Counted from the stretch's first letter, positions 38,703 to 50,503 are shown. The stretch is DNA of 64,000 nucleotides from Mesostigma viride (GCA_009746045.1 RPFO01000864.1:1-64000); one strand, 5' to 3'. Program-made: numbers and translations. The notes: generated by a model from the sequence alone, not told the origin.

Positions 38703-38935
38703 GTGTGCTAGCATGTGTCACCAATTTGTCATCCAACAACAAGCCTGAAACTTTGCGGGCATGCTGCATGGGATATGTGTAGAACATGTGCAAAGTTCCA
38801 GCTCGGCCAGCTGATCAAGTTCATTTGGTGTCATTATGTATGCATATGTGTGATAATAAAACCCTTCAAAAAACATGAAAAACTGCATTTTTGGGGTATT
38901 TATGCTAGCATTTGTCACCATGGATGATGCCTTCA
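38703..38935 (+). repeat. Single 184-bp-family repeat unit
   Basis: GTGCTAGCATGTGTCACC..GCATGCTGCATGGGATATG..TTGGGGTATTTATGCTAGCAT matches the tandem units at 51040-51800 (reverse orientation). Confidence 0.8.
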
Positions 38936-38989
38936 ACATTTAGCCACGCTATATCTATAATGGGACCCCCATGGATGTTGCATTAAGAA

Positions 38990-39295
38990 TTTAGCCATGC
39001 GGCCGGCTATGCCATGCAGAGAGATGCTCTCTGTCGAGAAGCCATGCCCTAGCCCTTGTATAGCCATGATGATTTTCCTCCCCCGTGCCAGGATCCCCCC
39101 CTTAGGCGGGTTGAACCTGAGACAGCACTGATGGTGGTGCCGGTGCCCTGGTGCACCTAGAGCAAGGGTAGCTTACATTCCCACCCTTGCATGAAGTAGC
39201 CTAGGATGTATTAAAAGCCATATGCCCCTTCTCAGGGATATGTGCTACATTGACTCCCAACGGAGTAATGTTCCTAATTAATTAATTAATTAATT
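38990..39295 (+). mobile_element. 3' end of an ORF1-only element (5'-truncated copy)
   Basis: CATGCAGAGAGATGCTCTCTG..TATAGCCATGATGAT..GTGCACCTAGAGCAAG..ATGTGCTACATTGACTCCCAACGGAGTAATG parallels 60690-60950 of the complete element at 57255. The tail is TTAATTAATTAATTAATT. Confidence 0.8.
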
Positions 39296-39341
39296 TGTCA
39301 CCAATTTGTCATCCAACCAGCCTGAAACTTTGTAGGCATGC

Positions 39342-39395
39342 TGCATTAATTAATTAATTAGACTCGTGCTCCCGCTGGGCCGGGCCGGGAGTCAC
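39342..39395 (-). mobile_element. SINE 3' end, reverse orientation
   Basis: On the minus strand it ends CGTGACTCCC..GGGAGCACGAGTC followed by a TAATTAATTAATTAA tail, matching the insert at 32022-32241. Confidence 0.65.
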
Positions 39396-39504
39396 GTGCA
39401 CGGATGTCATCCTATATATTAATTTAGCAATTGGGGGTCATCCCGCACTATCCAGGGCATCGCAACTTCCCCGCCAATCCAAAACAACCGGAATCACTAA
39501 CCAC

Positions 39505-39842
39505 CAATCCCAGCGAGCGAGCGAAGCGAGCGAGCGGCCGCTGAAAGCGGCCTGCGTGCAGCGCACGGCGAGCGCAGCGAGCTGTGCGCTGCGCGCGGCG
39601 AGCTCGAGCGAAGCGAGCGAGCACCCTACCGCGAGCGAGCGAAGCGAGCGAGCACCGTACGGCGAGCGAGCGAAGCGAGAAGCGTACGGCCAGCGGGCAG
39701 CGGGCAGCGGGCAGCGGGCAGCGGGCAGCGGGCAGCGGGGATGAGCGGGCAGCGGGCAGCGGGCAGCGGGCAGCGGGCAGCGGGCAGCGGGCAGCGGGCA
39801 GCGGGCAGCGGGCAGCGGGCAGCGGGCAGCGGGCAGCGGGGC
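39505..39842. repeat. GCGAGCGAGCGAA-rich block and (GGGCAGC)n heptamer array
   Basis: 39513-39688 is built of GCGAGCGAAGCGAGCGAGC pieces. 39690-39842 is about 20 copies of GGGCAGC, with one GGGGATGAGC interruption. Confidence 0.95.
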
Positions 39843-39911
39843 GAAGTACTGCCAAAAAAAGGGACCCTGTTTTGGGCTGGGCGAAGCCAGCGGGTGCCAC
39901 TAGTTATAATT

Positions 39912-40040
39912 ATATATCAAGGAGACAACCAGCGCAGGCCAGAAATCGGGAGAATCCGGACTATGGTAGCTCGAGCCTTCCGTTATCTTCAGTGTCCGCG
40001 TGTCATTCGAGTCGTTCAGGATGATGATTAAGATGAATGG
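39912..40040 (+). repeat. Dispersed repeat R, copy
   Basis: Begins TATCAAGGAGACAACCAGCG and continues through GGTAGCTCGAGCCTTCCGT, as at 17397 and 46408. Confidence 0.8.
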
Positions 40041-40189
40041 TGCCGGATCGATATGCCTACATGGCAGAAAGTGTCGATTACGCGGCTTCCTCCACTCCAC
40101 CCATCCAACCTGGAATAGGTGCCACATGATCATCTCCCAACCGCGGAGGCATGTCATATAATTTAATTTAATATTTTTTAATGGCAGAA

Positions 40190-40450
40190 AGTGCTGAAAA
40201 TAGGGCCGGTATTTTTTGCTCGCAAATGTCACCATGTTACCATGCTGCCGACTCCCCAATTTTTTTTTGAACACATGGCATCATAAGATATCTGATAAGG
40301 AACCTTGGTGCCAAATTTGAGGTCAAACTGACCATTATTCCATCTCCAAATTTCCAGGGGAAGAAAATGGGTTTTCGGATTGATTTGCCCCCCAAACCTA
40401 CGCATCACCTTCGTTCCGAAGTGTTCCCAGACCCACGGGACATCTGACAT
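40190..40450. repeat. Dispersed repeat related to the 50930-51060 segment
   Basis: GCTCGCAAATGTCACCATG, CATGGCATCATAAGATATCTG and AACCTTGGTGCCAAATTTGAG occur in reverse complement at 50950-51055, next to the 184-bp array. Confidence 0.7.
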
Positions 40451-40978
40451 CCTTCAAAAGTGGCGCGGCGCTCGCGCAATATTTTGCCACGTGGCGGGGG
40501 GTGCAAGTGTATCCATGATCCATTCGGATACACTTCCCGGGGTATATATGGGTTAACGCGGTAATGATTGTCCTGCCTTACGGGGTACTGTACAAGTGGC
40601 GTCTCTGCTGCCCTTGGGCGGCGTGGGACACAACAACAACAACAACGGGGTACAAGTGGCGGGCGACTGTGGCATGGCTCCCGGCAGCCCGGCACGTGCT
40701 GTCTGCTCCACTGAACTGAATACAGTGAGTACAGGTGAGTACTAATCACGGTGGTCAGTGTCTCAGTGAGCTACACACTGCGCAGTCTGCGCTACCATAC
40801 ACATTGGGTAGCTGGTCGCTACGTGGTACCCCTTTACCTAACGATATTCCCATTGGTTAATATTAAATACCCATTTACCCGGAAGTTACACACTGCGCTG
40901 GTGAGCAACCTTTGCAGAGAAGGCTGCCGGCCATCTTTGTGGGATTTTCTGCTGTTTTACTGGATTACAGAAGCGGAA

Positions 40979-42381
40979 ATGGAGAAACAACAAAAGCTGC
41001 AAGAGACTTTTGAGGCTGTTGCAGAAAAATTGGACAAGCAGCTGACAAGACCAATCCAGGTAACGTCGACATGCGAGGAATGTTGAGCGGTTTTGAAGAG
41101 GGAATTAAGGGCAAGATTCTGCAGACGGTTGAAATATTTGAATGCCGCGAACATCTAGCCTTATATCTCTTTGCGGCACAAATACGTGCCCTGACCTCTT
41201 CGCTACCATGTAATTTCCCATGTGTTTCAGAAAACTGCGTACTTATGTGCCGCCGAGTGCTGCGACAAAGTGAAAGACAGCAAGAGTTTACCTGCCTGCT
41301 TCGAGCGTTGCAACCTCCCTTTGGAAAGAGCTCAAAGCATAATTAACCGGGAGTTCAACATGGTGCAGGTACGTTTTCGGGCTTCGTTACTTTGTTTTCT
41401 AAATGGACCGTGCCTTGGGCGTGGTAAGCTCGGTGTTAGCTTATGACAACTGAGGACTTTGCTGGAGAACAATACGAAGATACATGGCTCACGCTGTTCA
41501 CTCCATCCTTGCCCCTCTTTTTCATGATCTCAAACTGCGACTGGGCGCCTGTTGGATACCTCTTCTTACTTTTGTCCTCTGGCAGCCGCTCCTCAACCTC
41601 CTTTTCCCTGGCGCTTGTGGTGCACCCTGGACATTTATGCATGCGGCTTTCGTCGCTTCGCCTACCCATCCGACGTGCCTAACTGGTCCACCTTGGCGGT
41701 TGCACATTGTCCACTGTTACACCCATTCCATGGCACACATAGCTTGCATGTACAGTGCCCGCATTGGTCGTTCTAGTAGGGGGCTAAGTCTGGCCAGAAA
41801 AGTAAAAACAGTTGCCTCGATTGGTTTAGTAAGCCAACCAGTAACCCAGGGTTCGCGTTATTTAATTTTGTTTGGTTTGCTTGTGTGCTTGAAGTACAGC
41901 CGTTGAAGGCAGTTTGTTTTTTTCTTCGTTTTCATCTTTGTAAGTTGGATCGGGTTATTTCGACCTTTGGGTGACAGACCTTACACTTGATTAGTTATTG
42001 TTTCATTGTTTGTTAGTTAAACAAGCAGCCAGTCCGGACTACCCGGGAATATATATTCAATCTTTCTTTGTTTGTCTTAGCATACCTAGATGCAAAACCC
42101 TCGGAAGAAACATATTTGTTAAAACTCCCAATGTGAGCACTGTAACCTGTGCACACAACGCCCGCACCCACTTCTGGCAGGCTCGTTTGCAGCGCTGCGC
42201 GGAGACGTGCCGAGAGAGAGCACAAGACACGCTGCCGGTGGGGAAGGACCCGACGCCTGCGCAGGTGGCGGATGCGCAACGGCTAATGGAGGCGTGCGCG
42301 GGCTCGTGTGCGGACGAGGCCATTCAGCTGGTGGCCAAGATGGAAGAGAAGATACGACACGCGGTGGCACGCCCTAGCTGA
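40979..42381 (+). CDS. FAM136A: FAM136A-like protein (DUF842), three exons, complete
   Basis: Exons 40979-41059, 41231-41368 and 42181-42381 join in phase 0 at each junction (CAG/GTAACG..TTTCAG/A and CAG/GTACGT..GGCAG/G). They give 139 residues; the human protein has 138. The sequence aligns from end to end with FAM136A. Four Cx3C motifs are present: CAAEC, CFERC, CAETC and CAGSC, the spaced pairs that define the DUF842 family. Twin Cx3C proteins of this kind fold in the mitochondrial intermembrane space through disulfides. FAM136A has been placed in mitochondria in animals, but its exact role is unclear. No signal peptide is evident. The start (MEKQQKLQETF) matches the family's N-terminal helix. 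A TGTAA at 42770-42774 is a candidate poly(A) signal. This is the one clearly intact host gene in the window. Confidence 0.93.
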
Positions 42382-43370
42382 GGAGGAGGTTTGCTTTGCA
42401 GTGGCAAGAACATGCTGGGCGCACACGCACTCTCCCGCTTGAGCTGATACGGTTTCGCGATGCCATACGCGCGCGGTGATGTAGTTCGTGGTCTCCTGCG
42501 CCTGAGGTGAGAGCCGGGCCGACATGCCGCACGGCTGTATGCATGCTGCTCGGTGCGCGGCCCACTGCGTGCAAAAGACCCACCTCGTGTGCACTTCCCG
42601 TTGCATGACAAGTGACAAGTGACAGCCATCCAATGGCCTCCCCCCTGGCGTTGGGATGCTCTGGGCCCTCCATCGACTCGGCCGTGCCACCGCAGCCTTG
42701 GTGAATGTCTACAAGAAGAGAGGCGTGTGAGTGTCCCAGGAGACCGCCACGCAGAAGAGAGGCAGCCAATGTAAATGGAGGGATGTCTGGTGGAAGCAAG
42801 CAAGCCTCAACCGTGCCAAGATCCGTCATCCAGGGTACCATTGACCGGTCCGGGCACTGCATGCTGGGTCATCGGCACCCCACCTGTGGATCGTGATGGC
42901 CGCGTCCCATGCATACTGCGTGAGGCCGTGCCTGGCGGACCGCCACCGGTAGCCCACAGTTTAGAGGCAACTGATCTTGCAGGTTAGAAAGCAATGTCTG
43001 TTGTCTGTGCGTTTCTGAAAACGCCATGTCCACATGGGTATTCAATCATCAAAGTCGTGTCCACATGGCTGCACACTCATATGATATCAACACTCATGGT
43101 ATAGGAAGCCATGTGGGCACGGCCATTAGCACGGCACCGGCCCACAACCGCCTGTTGGTTCTAGCAAACACACTGGCAAAGAATCAGACTTGCTCGCAAC
43201 CGTGCAGGGCCCCTGCCAATGAATGGGTAGTCCCTGGTAGGTGGCACGCATCACGATCACCGCCTTTTGCAAGGGTGGGTAGCTACGATCGATGGCCGGT
43301 GTGTCCACATGGCACGGCAGTGCTGTGAATGAAGGTTTGAGGAGATATGGTTGATTGGTGAGAGCGTTGG
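42382..43370. other. 3' flank of FAM136A and gene-free stretch
   Basis: No supported gene. It contains the TGTAA at 42770-42774; the rest is unique sequence. Confidence 0.4.
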
Positions 43371-43374
43371 CTAC

Positions 43375-43485
43375 ATATATATTCTTCAAGATTCTTTTCC
43401 GGGTTTTCCTTATGTTGCATGCCCATCTCACCTCCGTAATCTATCATTCTCAATGAATATATATATACACAGATCAGAATATACA
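43375..43485 (+). mobile_element. LINE 3' UTR fragment
   Basis: TTTCCTTATGTTGCATGCC..TCTCAC..CGTAA..TATCATTCTCAAT..ATATATA is shared with 56400-56490, which follows the diverged reverse-transcriptase remnant at 55731. It is therefore the 3' end of that LINE family. Confidence 0.6.
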
Positions 43486-43805
43486 CAGAGTTGCCGGCTC
43501 CGGGAGGACCGGCTGGACCTGGAGGGCCAGCCCCATGGTCGGCGCGGACCTGGACGTCATATTGGCGTCAGCGCTTAATTGTCGGTGGCGCTGACTCGGG
43601 CCACGGCTGACATCATGCTCCGCCGTACGCGGGCTGATTAAATTGCGGTGCAGCAGGGCTATTAGGTTCCTCCCGTTAGGAGTTTCCATCGGTCTTATCG
43701 TCGGTAGTATAGAGCTTTGACATGGCTCTGTATATAGGTTTAAAGCTGGGCGTTTGCTTTGGTTTGAGTGATTTCACTCTGCTGTAAGTAATTATATTTT
43801 AAATA
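43486..43805 (+). mobile_element. PD-(D/E)XK-type LINE, 5'-truncated 3' end
   Basis: It encodes RLREDRLDLEGQ, matching the end of the reverse-transcriptase gene at 47727-50503. A 3' UTR follows, with GGCTCTGTATATAGGTTTA, GGGCGTTTGCTTTGGTTTG and CTGCTGTAAGTAATTATAT. Confidence 0.85.
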
Positions 43806-43904
43806 TATATACATTTAAAGATTTATCTAGTACCAAATCCGAAAGGCTTGCATCACTCCCCGGACAGGAGAACTTTTGCGGATGACTGTAGGTGTAAGTT
43901 GGCG

Positions 43905-44060
43905 ATGCCATGGTAACCGGAGACGTCCGTCCTATAGTCAGCAAAATTGGTGCGAGAGGTCCCCAGTTCGATTCCGGTCGGATTCATTTGCAGATCGCGT
44001 TTTCCGCGTTTTCCGCGGCCCGGCACTGAACGCAAAGGTTTTCACCTTTGCGGAGTGTCT
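43905..44060 (+). mobile_element. Possible tRNA-derived SINE
   Basis: GTTCGATTCC at 43966-43975 is a near-perfect RNA polymerase III B box, preceded by GGTCCCCA and, further upstream, an A-box-like TATAGTCAGCAAAATTGG. I could not fold a full tRNA. The downstream end (TTTCACCTTTGCGGAGTGT) recurs near 46374. The class is a guess from the B box. Confidence 0.3.
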
Positions 44061-44517
44061 GATCAGAATATATACACAGCGAGGAGGGAGGGCGCCCTAG
44101 CTTCTCTCACTGCTGTAAGTGGGCAGGCTCGACAGAGCGCTCTCTCCACAGCACTGATGGTGCTGGGGCGCCCCACTGTGGGTGCAATACAACCATGCAG
44201 TGCAATACCATATGTAGACCTGTAGGCTGCATGCCGCATAGCTTACGCTACAAAGGTGATCGAGGTGGGCTTTAAGACGTCGGCTAAGGCGCAAGCTGAT
44301 GGCCACAAGGTGCCAGAGCTGATTGAAGGTACTATATAAGGCTGGGCCCTACGTATCATTTCAAGTGCTGTAATGCCTAAGCCGGCTACCCCATAATTAT
44401 CGATTGCCCCCATCTAGACAACTAGCTTGAGTGCTCTAGATCCCGGGGGAGCCCGGGGGGGCTTCCACAGTTTCTTGTTGACATAAAGGTCCCCGCCCCG
44501 CCAGTACTGTCAGTTGG

Positions 44518-44960
44518 GGCTTAGAACTCGGGCTTGGTCTTGTGGCGGATGTAGTCGGGCCCAGTGCTGATCGCGGCGTTGCTGCTGCTGGGCTGGCATC
44601 AGGTCGTCGTCAAGCGACCAGGAGGTGTTCACCAGCTTCGTGCGGCGAGAGACGAACCGAACTCGGGCTGTGATGTCGCTGAAGGTGATGACCACTGGAG
44701 GGGGCCCAGCCTTGTCCCGTGGATATGGGGCAGGCGGTAGGCGCCCTGCAGTTTTGCACCTGGCAGCTCCATGCACGCCAAGAGTTGTTTCTTCAGCTCG
44801 TCGAGAAGATCTCGAGTCTGGGGTCTCCTCTGGCTGCATGTCGACGCGCCTGATCGGGATGACCCAGCAGCAGCGACGGTACGTCGCGGTCAGCGGCCTC
44901 GCGGCGCGTGCATTTCCAGCTCCTGGAGCTTGGTGGTGATGGTGGTGGTGATAGAGGTAC
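44518..44960 (-). pseudogene. L1-ORF1-like fragment (C-terminal part)
   Basis: A minus-strand frame with KAGPPPVVITFSD, RVRFVSRRTKL and SLDDDLMPAQQQQRRDQHW parallels KAGPPPLLLTFKTPAD..FLRRRKRLEKTLFTLDDDLTLAQQQRRREL in the complete ORF1. The remainder is diverged. It is a remnant of a related element. Confidence 0.65.
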
Positions 44961-45056
44961 ATATCAAGGAGTGGTGATAGAGGTACATATATATATTATC
45001 GTAATTATATTTTTAATATATATATTATCGTTGTTAGGAGTTTCCATTGGTCTTAA

Positions 45057-46215
45057 AACTAAATTAAATTAAATTATAACATGACTCCGTTGGGAGATCA
45101 TGTAGCACATATTGCCGTGGATGGATGGAGGGGCCGGGGGGGGCAAAGCCGCGAAACCGAACTAACTGATCTAACTCTAAGCTAATCTAATCTAGAAAAC
45201 CCTACTTATTCTACTCAGCAAAGCGCCCCTTCCGCTTGGGGGGAGGGGGCTTGCCCACAGGGGCGGGCGTATGAGCCTGGACAATGGTTTTCCACCTCCT
45301 CTTGTCCTGCATAGCAGTCCAAGCAAGAGAGAGGGAGTGAATGCGATTTTCAATTAAACTGCGCTGGGACCACTAGGTCAGCCATCAACTGCTGTGGGTA
45401 GGTCATGACATGTTTGCCTACCTTCTTAGGAATGTCCTTAGGGCCAGGCCAGGTCAGAATATGCCGTCCTGGCTGGCCAAGCCGCTGTGGGCCGGCCAGA
45501 CCGAGGGCGGTGTCTACCTGGCTGGTGCGAGCAAATGTCCTACGAATGCTATCCTACGCTGCATGTCTAATCTCGTCCGAAATGCGAGGCATGCCCTGGT
45601 ACAAAGATTCTAGATGCCTATGCGTGTCAAACCCTACATTCGAAGGGCCTGACGGAGCATCCTGGTTACCGTGCCGTTTAGCTTGGCCGCCAGCGTGTCC
45701 GTGAGCGTCCATGCCTCGGCGCCATACGTGAGCACCGTGAGGACCCGGGACCTTGAGGAGCATGCGCTTGCGGTGCTCGCCGAGGACCTTCGAGTGCCAG
45801 TAGGTTTTCAGCGAACGATGCCGAGCCCAGGCCAGGCCGATGCGGGGGTCCACATGGGCGGCGGTGTCAGGAAGCATGCTTCCCAGCAGTTTAAAGCGAT
45901 CACGAAACGGGACCTCCGTCCCGTCTAGCAGCCGTGGTAGCGGCGGGCGACTGGAAGCCCACATCACCATAGCCTCAGTTTTGACACTATAATCTCCAAC
46001 CCCACCGCCCGCGCCTCCATGGAGACTTCCTCTCTTCTCTCAAGAATTCCTTGCAAGCCCAGACAGTCCATGCAGCCAGGTCTGAATGTGCTCGGGGCGC
46101 GCGATGACGGGTGGTGTCATCCGCATATAAATCAAGTCGGCCAGGCGGTAACCAGGTTTAACCCCGCCGTGCGCGCTGTCGTTAAGGATGTCCGAGCCAG
46201 GCTCGAACCCCTTAA
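45057..46215 (-). pseudogene. APE-LINE copy, 5'-truncated within the reverse transcriptase
   Basis: From the minus-strand 5' side: DLYADDTTRHRAP (the YADD box, near 46125, in a shifted frame), SKTEAMVMWASS, LLDGTEVPFRDRFKLLGSML, then ESLYQGMPRISDEIR. Several frameshifts. The 3' UTR ends near 45060 with the CTCC..GGAG hairpin and TTTAATTTAATTTAG. The undisturbed text near 45978-46012 shows what the 34.8-kb copy looked like before element B inserted. Confidence 0.8.
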
Positions 46216-46365
46216 GAGCAGTAACCATTGGTCTTATCGTAGTATAGTAGAGCTTTGACATGGCTCTGTATCATATACTACTAGGTTTATAGCTGGGCGT
46301 TTGCTTTGGTTTGAGTGATTTCACTCCAGATGCTGTAAGTAATTATATTTTTAATATATATTATA
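46215..46365 (+). mobile_element. PD-(D/E)XK-type LINE 3' UTR fragment
   Basis: CATTGGTCTTATCG, AGCTTTGACATGGCTCTGTA and GGGCGTTTGCTTTGG..CTGTAAGTAATTATAT match the 3' UTR of the 47.6-kb element, on the plus strand. Confidence 0.85.
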
Positions 46366-46407
46366 TTCACATTTCACCTTTGCGGCGTGCCAAATCAGAA
46401 TTCATTA

Positions 46408-46570
46408 TCAAGGAGACAACCAGCGCAGGCCAGAAATCGGGAGAATCCGGACCATGGTAGCTCGAGCCTGCCGTTATCTTGTCCGCGTGTTCGAGTCGTT
46501 CAGGATGATGAATATGAATGGTGATGGAAATGTGTATCCGTGTGCATTGAAATTATGGCTGGCTTATACG
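46408..46570 (+). repeat. Dispersed repeat R, copy
   Basis: TATCAAGGAGACAACCAGCG to GAAATTATGGCTGGCTTA, close to the 17397 copy. Confidence 0.85.
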
Positions 46571-46740
46571 TGTAGAGCGACTAGATGACCTAGACGGTGG
46601 GGCCGGAAACAGCATGCTTGATCAGGGCGTGTGTTTCGAGCCTAGCTGGCCGGGAGTGTCTAGCGGGTGAGCACCATTGCTGCGATCGCTCTCCCACCAT
46701 TTACGAGGAAATACCCGCAAATGAAAAACTACAGAATGCA

Positions 46741-46848
46741 TTATATTGACATGGCTCTGTATATAGGTTTATAGCTGCATGGGCGTTTGCTTTGGTTTGA
46801 GTGATTTCACTCTGCTGTAAGTAATTATATTTTTATAATATATATATT
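46741..46848 (+). mobile_element. PD-(D/E)XK-type LINE 3' UTR, inverted against the next copy
   Basis: GACATGGCTCTGTATATAGG..GTAAGTAATTATATTTTTATAATAT runs into its own reverse complement at 46850, so two 3' ends meet tail to tail and form a long palindrome. Confidence 0.85.
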
Positions 46849-47574
46849 AAAAATATAATTACTTACAGCAGAGTGAAATCACTCAAACCAAAGCAAACGC
46901 CCAGCTATAAACCTATATACAGAGCCATGTCAAAGCTCTATACTACGATAAGACCAATGGAAACGCCTAACGGGAGGAACCTAATAGCCCTGCTGCACCG
47001 CAAAATCAGCCCGCGTACGGCGGAGCATGATGTCCGCCATGGCCCGAGTCAGCGCCACCGACAAGCGCTGACGCCAATATGACGTCCAGGTCCGCGCCGA
47101 CCATGGGGCCCGCTGGCCCTCCAGGTCCAGCCGGTCCTCCCGGAGCCGGCAACACTCCTTGAAGAAGGCGGAGGTCAGGGGCCCCATGGCCCCAAACTCC
47201 TCCAGGACAAAGGGCACCACACGATGGTGCCCGACGTCGCCGTAGGCCAGGAGCTTGGCCCGCTCCGCCCGGTCCGCCGTGTAACCTGCCGTGAGGGAGG
47301 CCCCAGCCACGTGGCTAAGAGCCAAGGGCCGCGCCACCGAAACGTCAATAAGCAGATGCCGGCCACCCCCCTCAAAGTCCAGCACCACGATGTCAGGCCG
47401 GTGGTTGGGGGAATAGAAGGCAGCGCCATCCGCATCCTCGGACCGGATGTTCGCGTGGGGGAAAACCGACCGAATCATGGCGAGCACCACCGTCAGGAGG
47501 ACAGTGTGCAAATACAAATACCAATTCTGATTCTGTTGGCCCCCCATGCAGGCAAGGTAGTGAGTCCCCGTGGG
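46829..47574 (-). mobile_element. PD-(D/E)XK-type LINE, truncated copy identical to the neighbouring full copy
   Basis: It carries the last 188 codons (MGGQQNQNWYLYLH to DFAVQQGY) and the 3' UTR. By eye it matches 47575-48320 base for base at an offset of 746. Either a recent tandem duplication or truncated insertion, or an assembly duplication. Confidence 0.85.
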
Positions 47575-47726
47575 GATTTTATAATATATATATTAAAAAT
47601 ATAATTACTTACAGCAGAGTGAAATCACTCAAACCAAAGCAAACGCCCAGCTATAAACCTATATACAGAGCCATGTCAAAGCTCTATACTACGATAAGAC
47701 CAATGGAAACGCCTAACGGGAGGAAC

Positions 47727-50503
47727 CTAATAGCCCTGCTGCACCGCAAAATCAGCCCGCGTACGGCGGAGCATGATGTCCGCCATGGCCCGAGTCAGCG
47801 CCACCGACAAGCGCTGACGCCAATATGACGTCCAGGTCCGCGCCGACCATGGGGCCCGCTGGCCCTCCAGGTCCAGCCGGTCCTCCCGGAGCCGGCAACA
47901 CTCCTTGAAGAAGGCGGAGGTCAGGGGCCCCATGGCCCCAAACTCCTCCAGGACAAAGGGCACCACACGATGGTGCCCGACGTCGCCGTAGGCCAGGAGC
48001 TTGGCCCGCTCCGCCCGGTCCGCCGTGTAACCTGCCGTGAGGGAGGCCCCAGCCACGTGGCTAAGAGCCAAGGGCCGCGCCACCGAAACGTCAATAAGCA
48101 GATGCCGGCCACCCCCCTCAAAGTCCAGCACCACGATGTCAGGCCGGTGGTTGGGGGAATAGAAGGCAGCGCCATCCGCATCCTCGGACCGGATGTTCGC
48201 GTGGGGGAAAACCGACCGAATCATGGCGAGCACCACCGTCAGGAGGACAGTGTGCAAATACAAATACCAATTCTGATTCTGTTGGCCCCCCATGCAGGCA
48301 AGGTAGTGAGTCCCCGTGGGATCCAGCGGCTGCCCACAGCTACCACAAGGCCGCCCGGCCGGAACAAGAGGCTGCGGGGCAAATAGCTGGTGCCGGAGCG
48401 CCACCGAGTAGTGGCTGGGAGCCAAGGCGAATGGGGGGGCCATGGGAAGAGCACGAAGGTACGCCGAGCCCACACTCCGCAAGGAAAGCGAGAACAGCCA
48501 CGCACGTCCCTGGGCGTTGAGGTCCGCGAAAAGAGCAATCCAATCAGCCGTGTGCAGAATACCCGCGTAGGTTTTCTGGTGTTTATCGATGACGCGAGCA
48601 GGGAATGCGGCGGGAGATTGAACGGAGGCGACCGAGGGAGTGCCGCGAGGGAGGTGGCGCTGTACCGCCTGAGCGGCACGGACGGGAGAACAGGCCTGCT
48701 GGATCTCAGCATAGGCCTCCTGGATGGCGGTGACGAAGGGCAAAGGGCTGCTGGGGTCCAGGAGGTCAGGCGCTGCCGTTGCCAAAAGGGGCAGGAGCCG
48801 GCAGCTTTCCGCCCACGACTGAGCGACGGAGCCCAAAAAGGCTGCTGGGGCCAGCCGGGCGGCACGAGTCAGACCGCAGCCACCCATCCGTGCAGGCAGG
48901 GAGGCAATGCGAATAGCATGTGGCGGGAGGTCGGGGCCCGGGACCAGCTGCGCCAAGGCCGACTGGATGCGTTCGTCGTGGCCCTCGGCGGCCAGCCGGA
49001 CCTGAGACGGAAGAGCGCCCCGGAGCCAGTGAACGACGCGAGGGTGAGCGCAAAACCACAGAAGCAGACCCTTGGTCTGCGAATCATGAAGGCGCGCAAT
49101 CAAGGGCAGTACCTCAGTGCGTGCCTCGAGGGCGGCCCGCAGAGCATCGATGACAAACGCGGGGTCGCCAACCGGAACGCCGAGGACATCCAACCCATGG
49201 AGGCGCTCGTCCCGGCCCAAGAGCTGGGGCGGAAAGCCGGAGCAATCACCTTGGGGCGAGTACACCGCGCACTTGGCAAGGGTCAACTGGAGGTTGATGT
49301 CGGCCACCGCGGTCTGCAGTGCCAGCAGAGCCGCGGTGGTGTCCGGCACAGGGCCCAGCAGGTAGATATCATCCAAGTAGGCCTGAATAGCGACCGCCGG
49401 GTGGGCAGCATGGACCGCTTGGAGGCAACCCTGGAGGGGGGCGGCAAAGTACAGGGGTCCCAGGGGGTCCCCTTGCTGGGTGCCCGACCGCGACAGCAGG
49501 CCGCCGCGAGTGCCGTCCTCCATGATGTGAACCAGTTGGCCGGGCTGGCCGTAGCACACGGCTGTCCAAGCGTACAAGTCCTCGAAGGACTCCATGACGG
49601 CCGCAAACATGCTGGCGCGGGACAGACTGTTGAACGCGTTGTGGCAGTCGACCTTGACGACAGCGTGGGTGGGGTGGGCCTCGAGGTAGGCCTGCACCGA
49701 ATGGATGAGGATATCCGCCCCGCCTGGAGTCGTCACCCCCAGCTGGGCCGCCACCGAGGTCTCACCCGCTGCGAGGGGCGGGCAGAAAAAGGCACGGAGC
49801 TCGGGCGCCTTTTGGCGGCAGATCACTTTGCCCACGAGCTTGCGGAGCACCTCACCGCAGGCGATCGGGCGCACCTTGCCCTCGGGGGGGGCAAGACACC
49901 CTTGAGCAGAGCGAGGAGGCGAGCGCCCGCTAACCACTCGCGCGCAGCGGGAGGAACGCGACCAGCCGCCAGGTCAATGAGGGTGTCAAAGAGAATGTCC
50001 TCGCCCCCATGCCCCACCAGGACCTCCAAGTGCTCGTAGCGCCAGCCCGACGGCCCGGTAGAGGAAGCCCGCGGGACCTCACGCATCACCTCCAGGAAGC
50101 AGTCGCGGTCCAGCCGGAGGGGGGCCGGCAGGGGGTCCGGCACGGGCAGCTGGAATCCGGGCTCCGCAGGGTGAAGAGCCTCCAAGGCCGCCAGGGTAGC
50201 CGCATTGGCGGGGGCGAGCTTGGCCATTTCCAAGCGGGTCATGGCCCGGCTGAGCTGCCCCTCGCGGACGAGGCGGATGACGTCGGCGGCCACCCGCTCG
50301 AAGTTGACCTCCCCCGACAGCCGGGCCGTGCGCGGGGGCGGCACGCCAAACAGCCCCTCCCAGTCCCCCTGCAGAAAGCGTCGGCAACGGGCAATAACCG
50401 CACCCTGGAGGCCGCGCACACCACGCCCGAGAGGGGTGAGGAGCAGGCGGGGGGTCACCATGTGCAGTTTAAAGCCCAGCGGGTCGTCCGGAGCGGCGTG
50501 CAT
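47727..50503 (-). pseudogene. LINE reverse transcriptase with C-terminal PD-(D/E)XK-like domain, one frameshift
   Basis: ATG at 50503 (MHAAPDDPLGF) to the stop at 47727 gives about 925 residues if one C is added to the C8 run at 49884-49891. The shift falls between LLALLKG and EGKVRPIACGEVLRKLVGK (conserved RT block). Downstream are KVDCHNAFNSL, GTQQGDPLGPLYFA and AYLDDIYLLG, the catalytic YxDD. After a thumb-like region comes CGSCGQPLDPTGTHYLAC, a zinc-knuckle-like motif, then RPDIVVLDF and HLLIDVSVARPL, which fit a restriction-like PD-(D/E)XK nuclease. This layout occurs in LINE families common in green algae. The 5' end is probably truncated. The UTR ends in TA-rich sequence near 47590. 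Confidence 0.85.

Noticed and set aside
48390-50039. Plus-strand 549-codon open frame opposite the reverse transcriptase
   Set aside because: Antisense shadow in GC-rich coding DNA; no recognisable domain.
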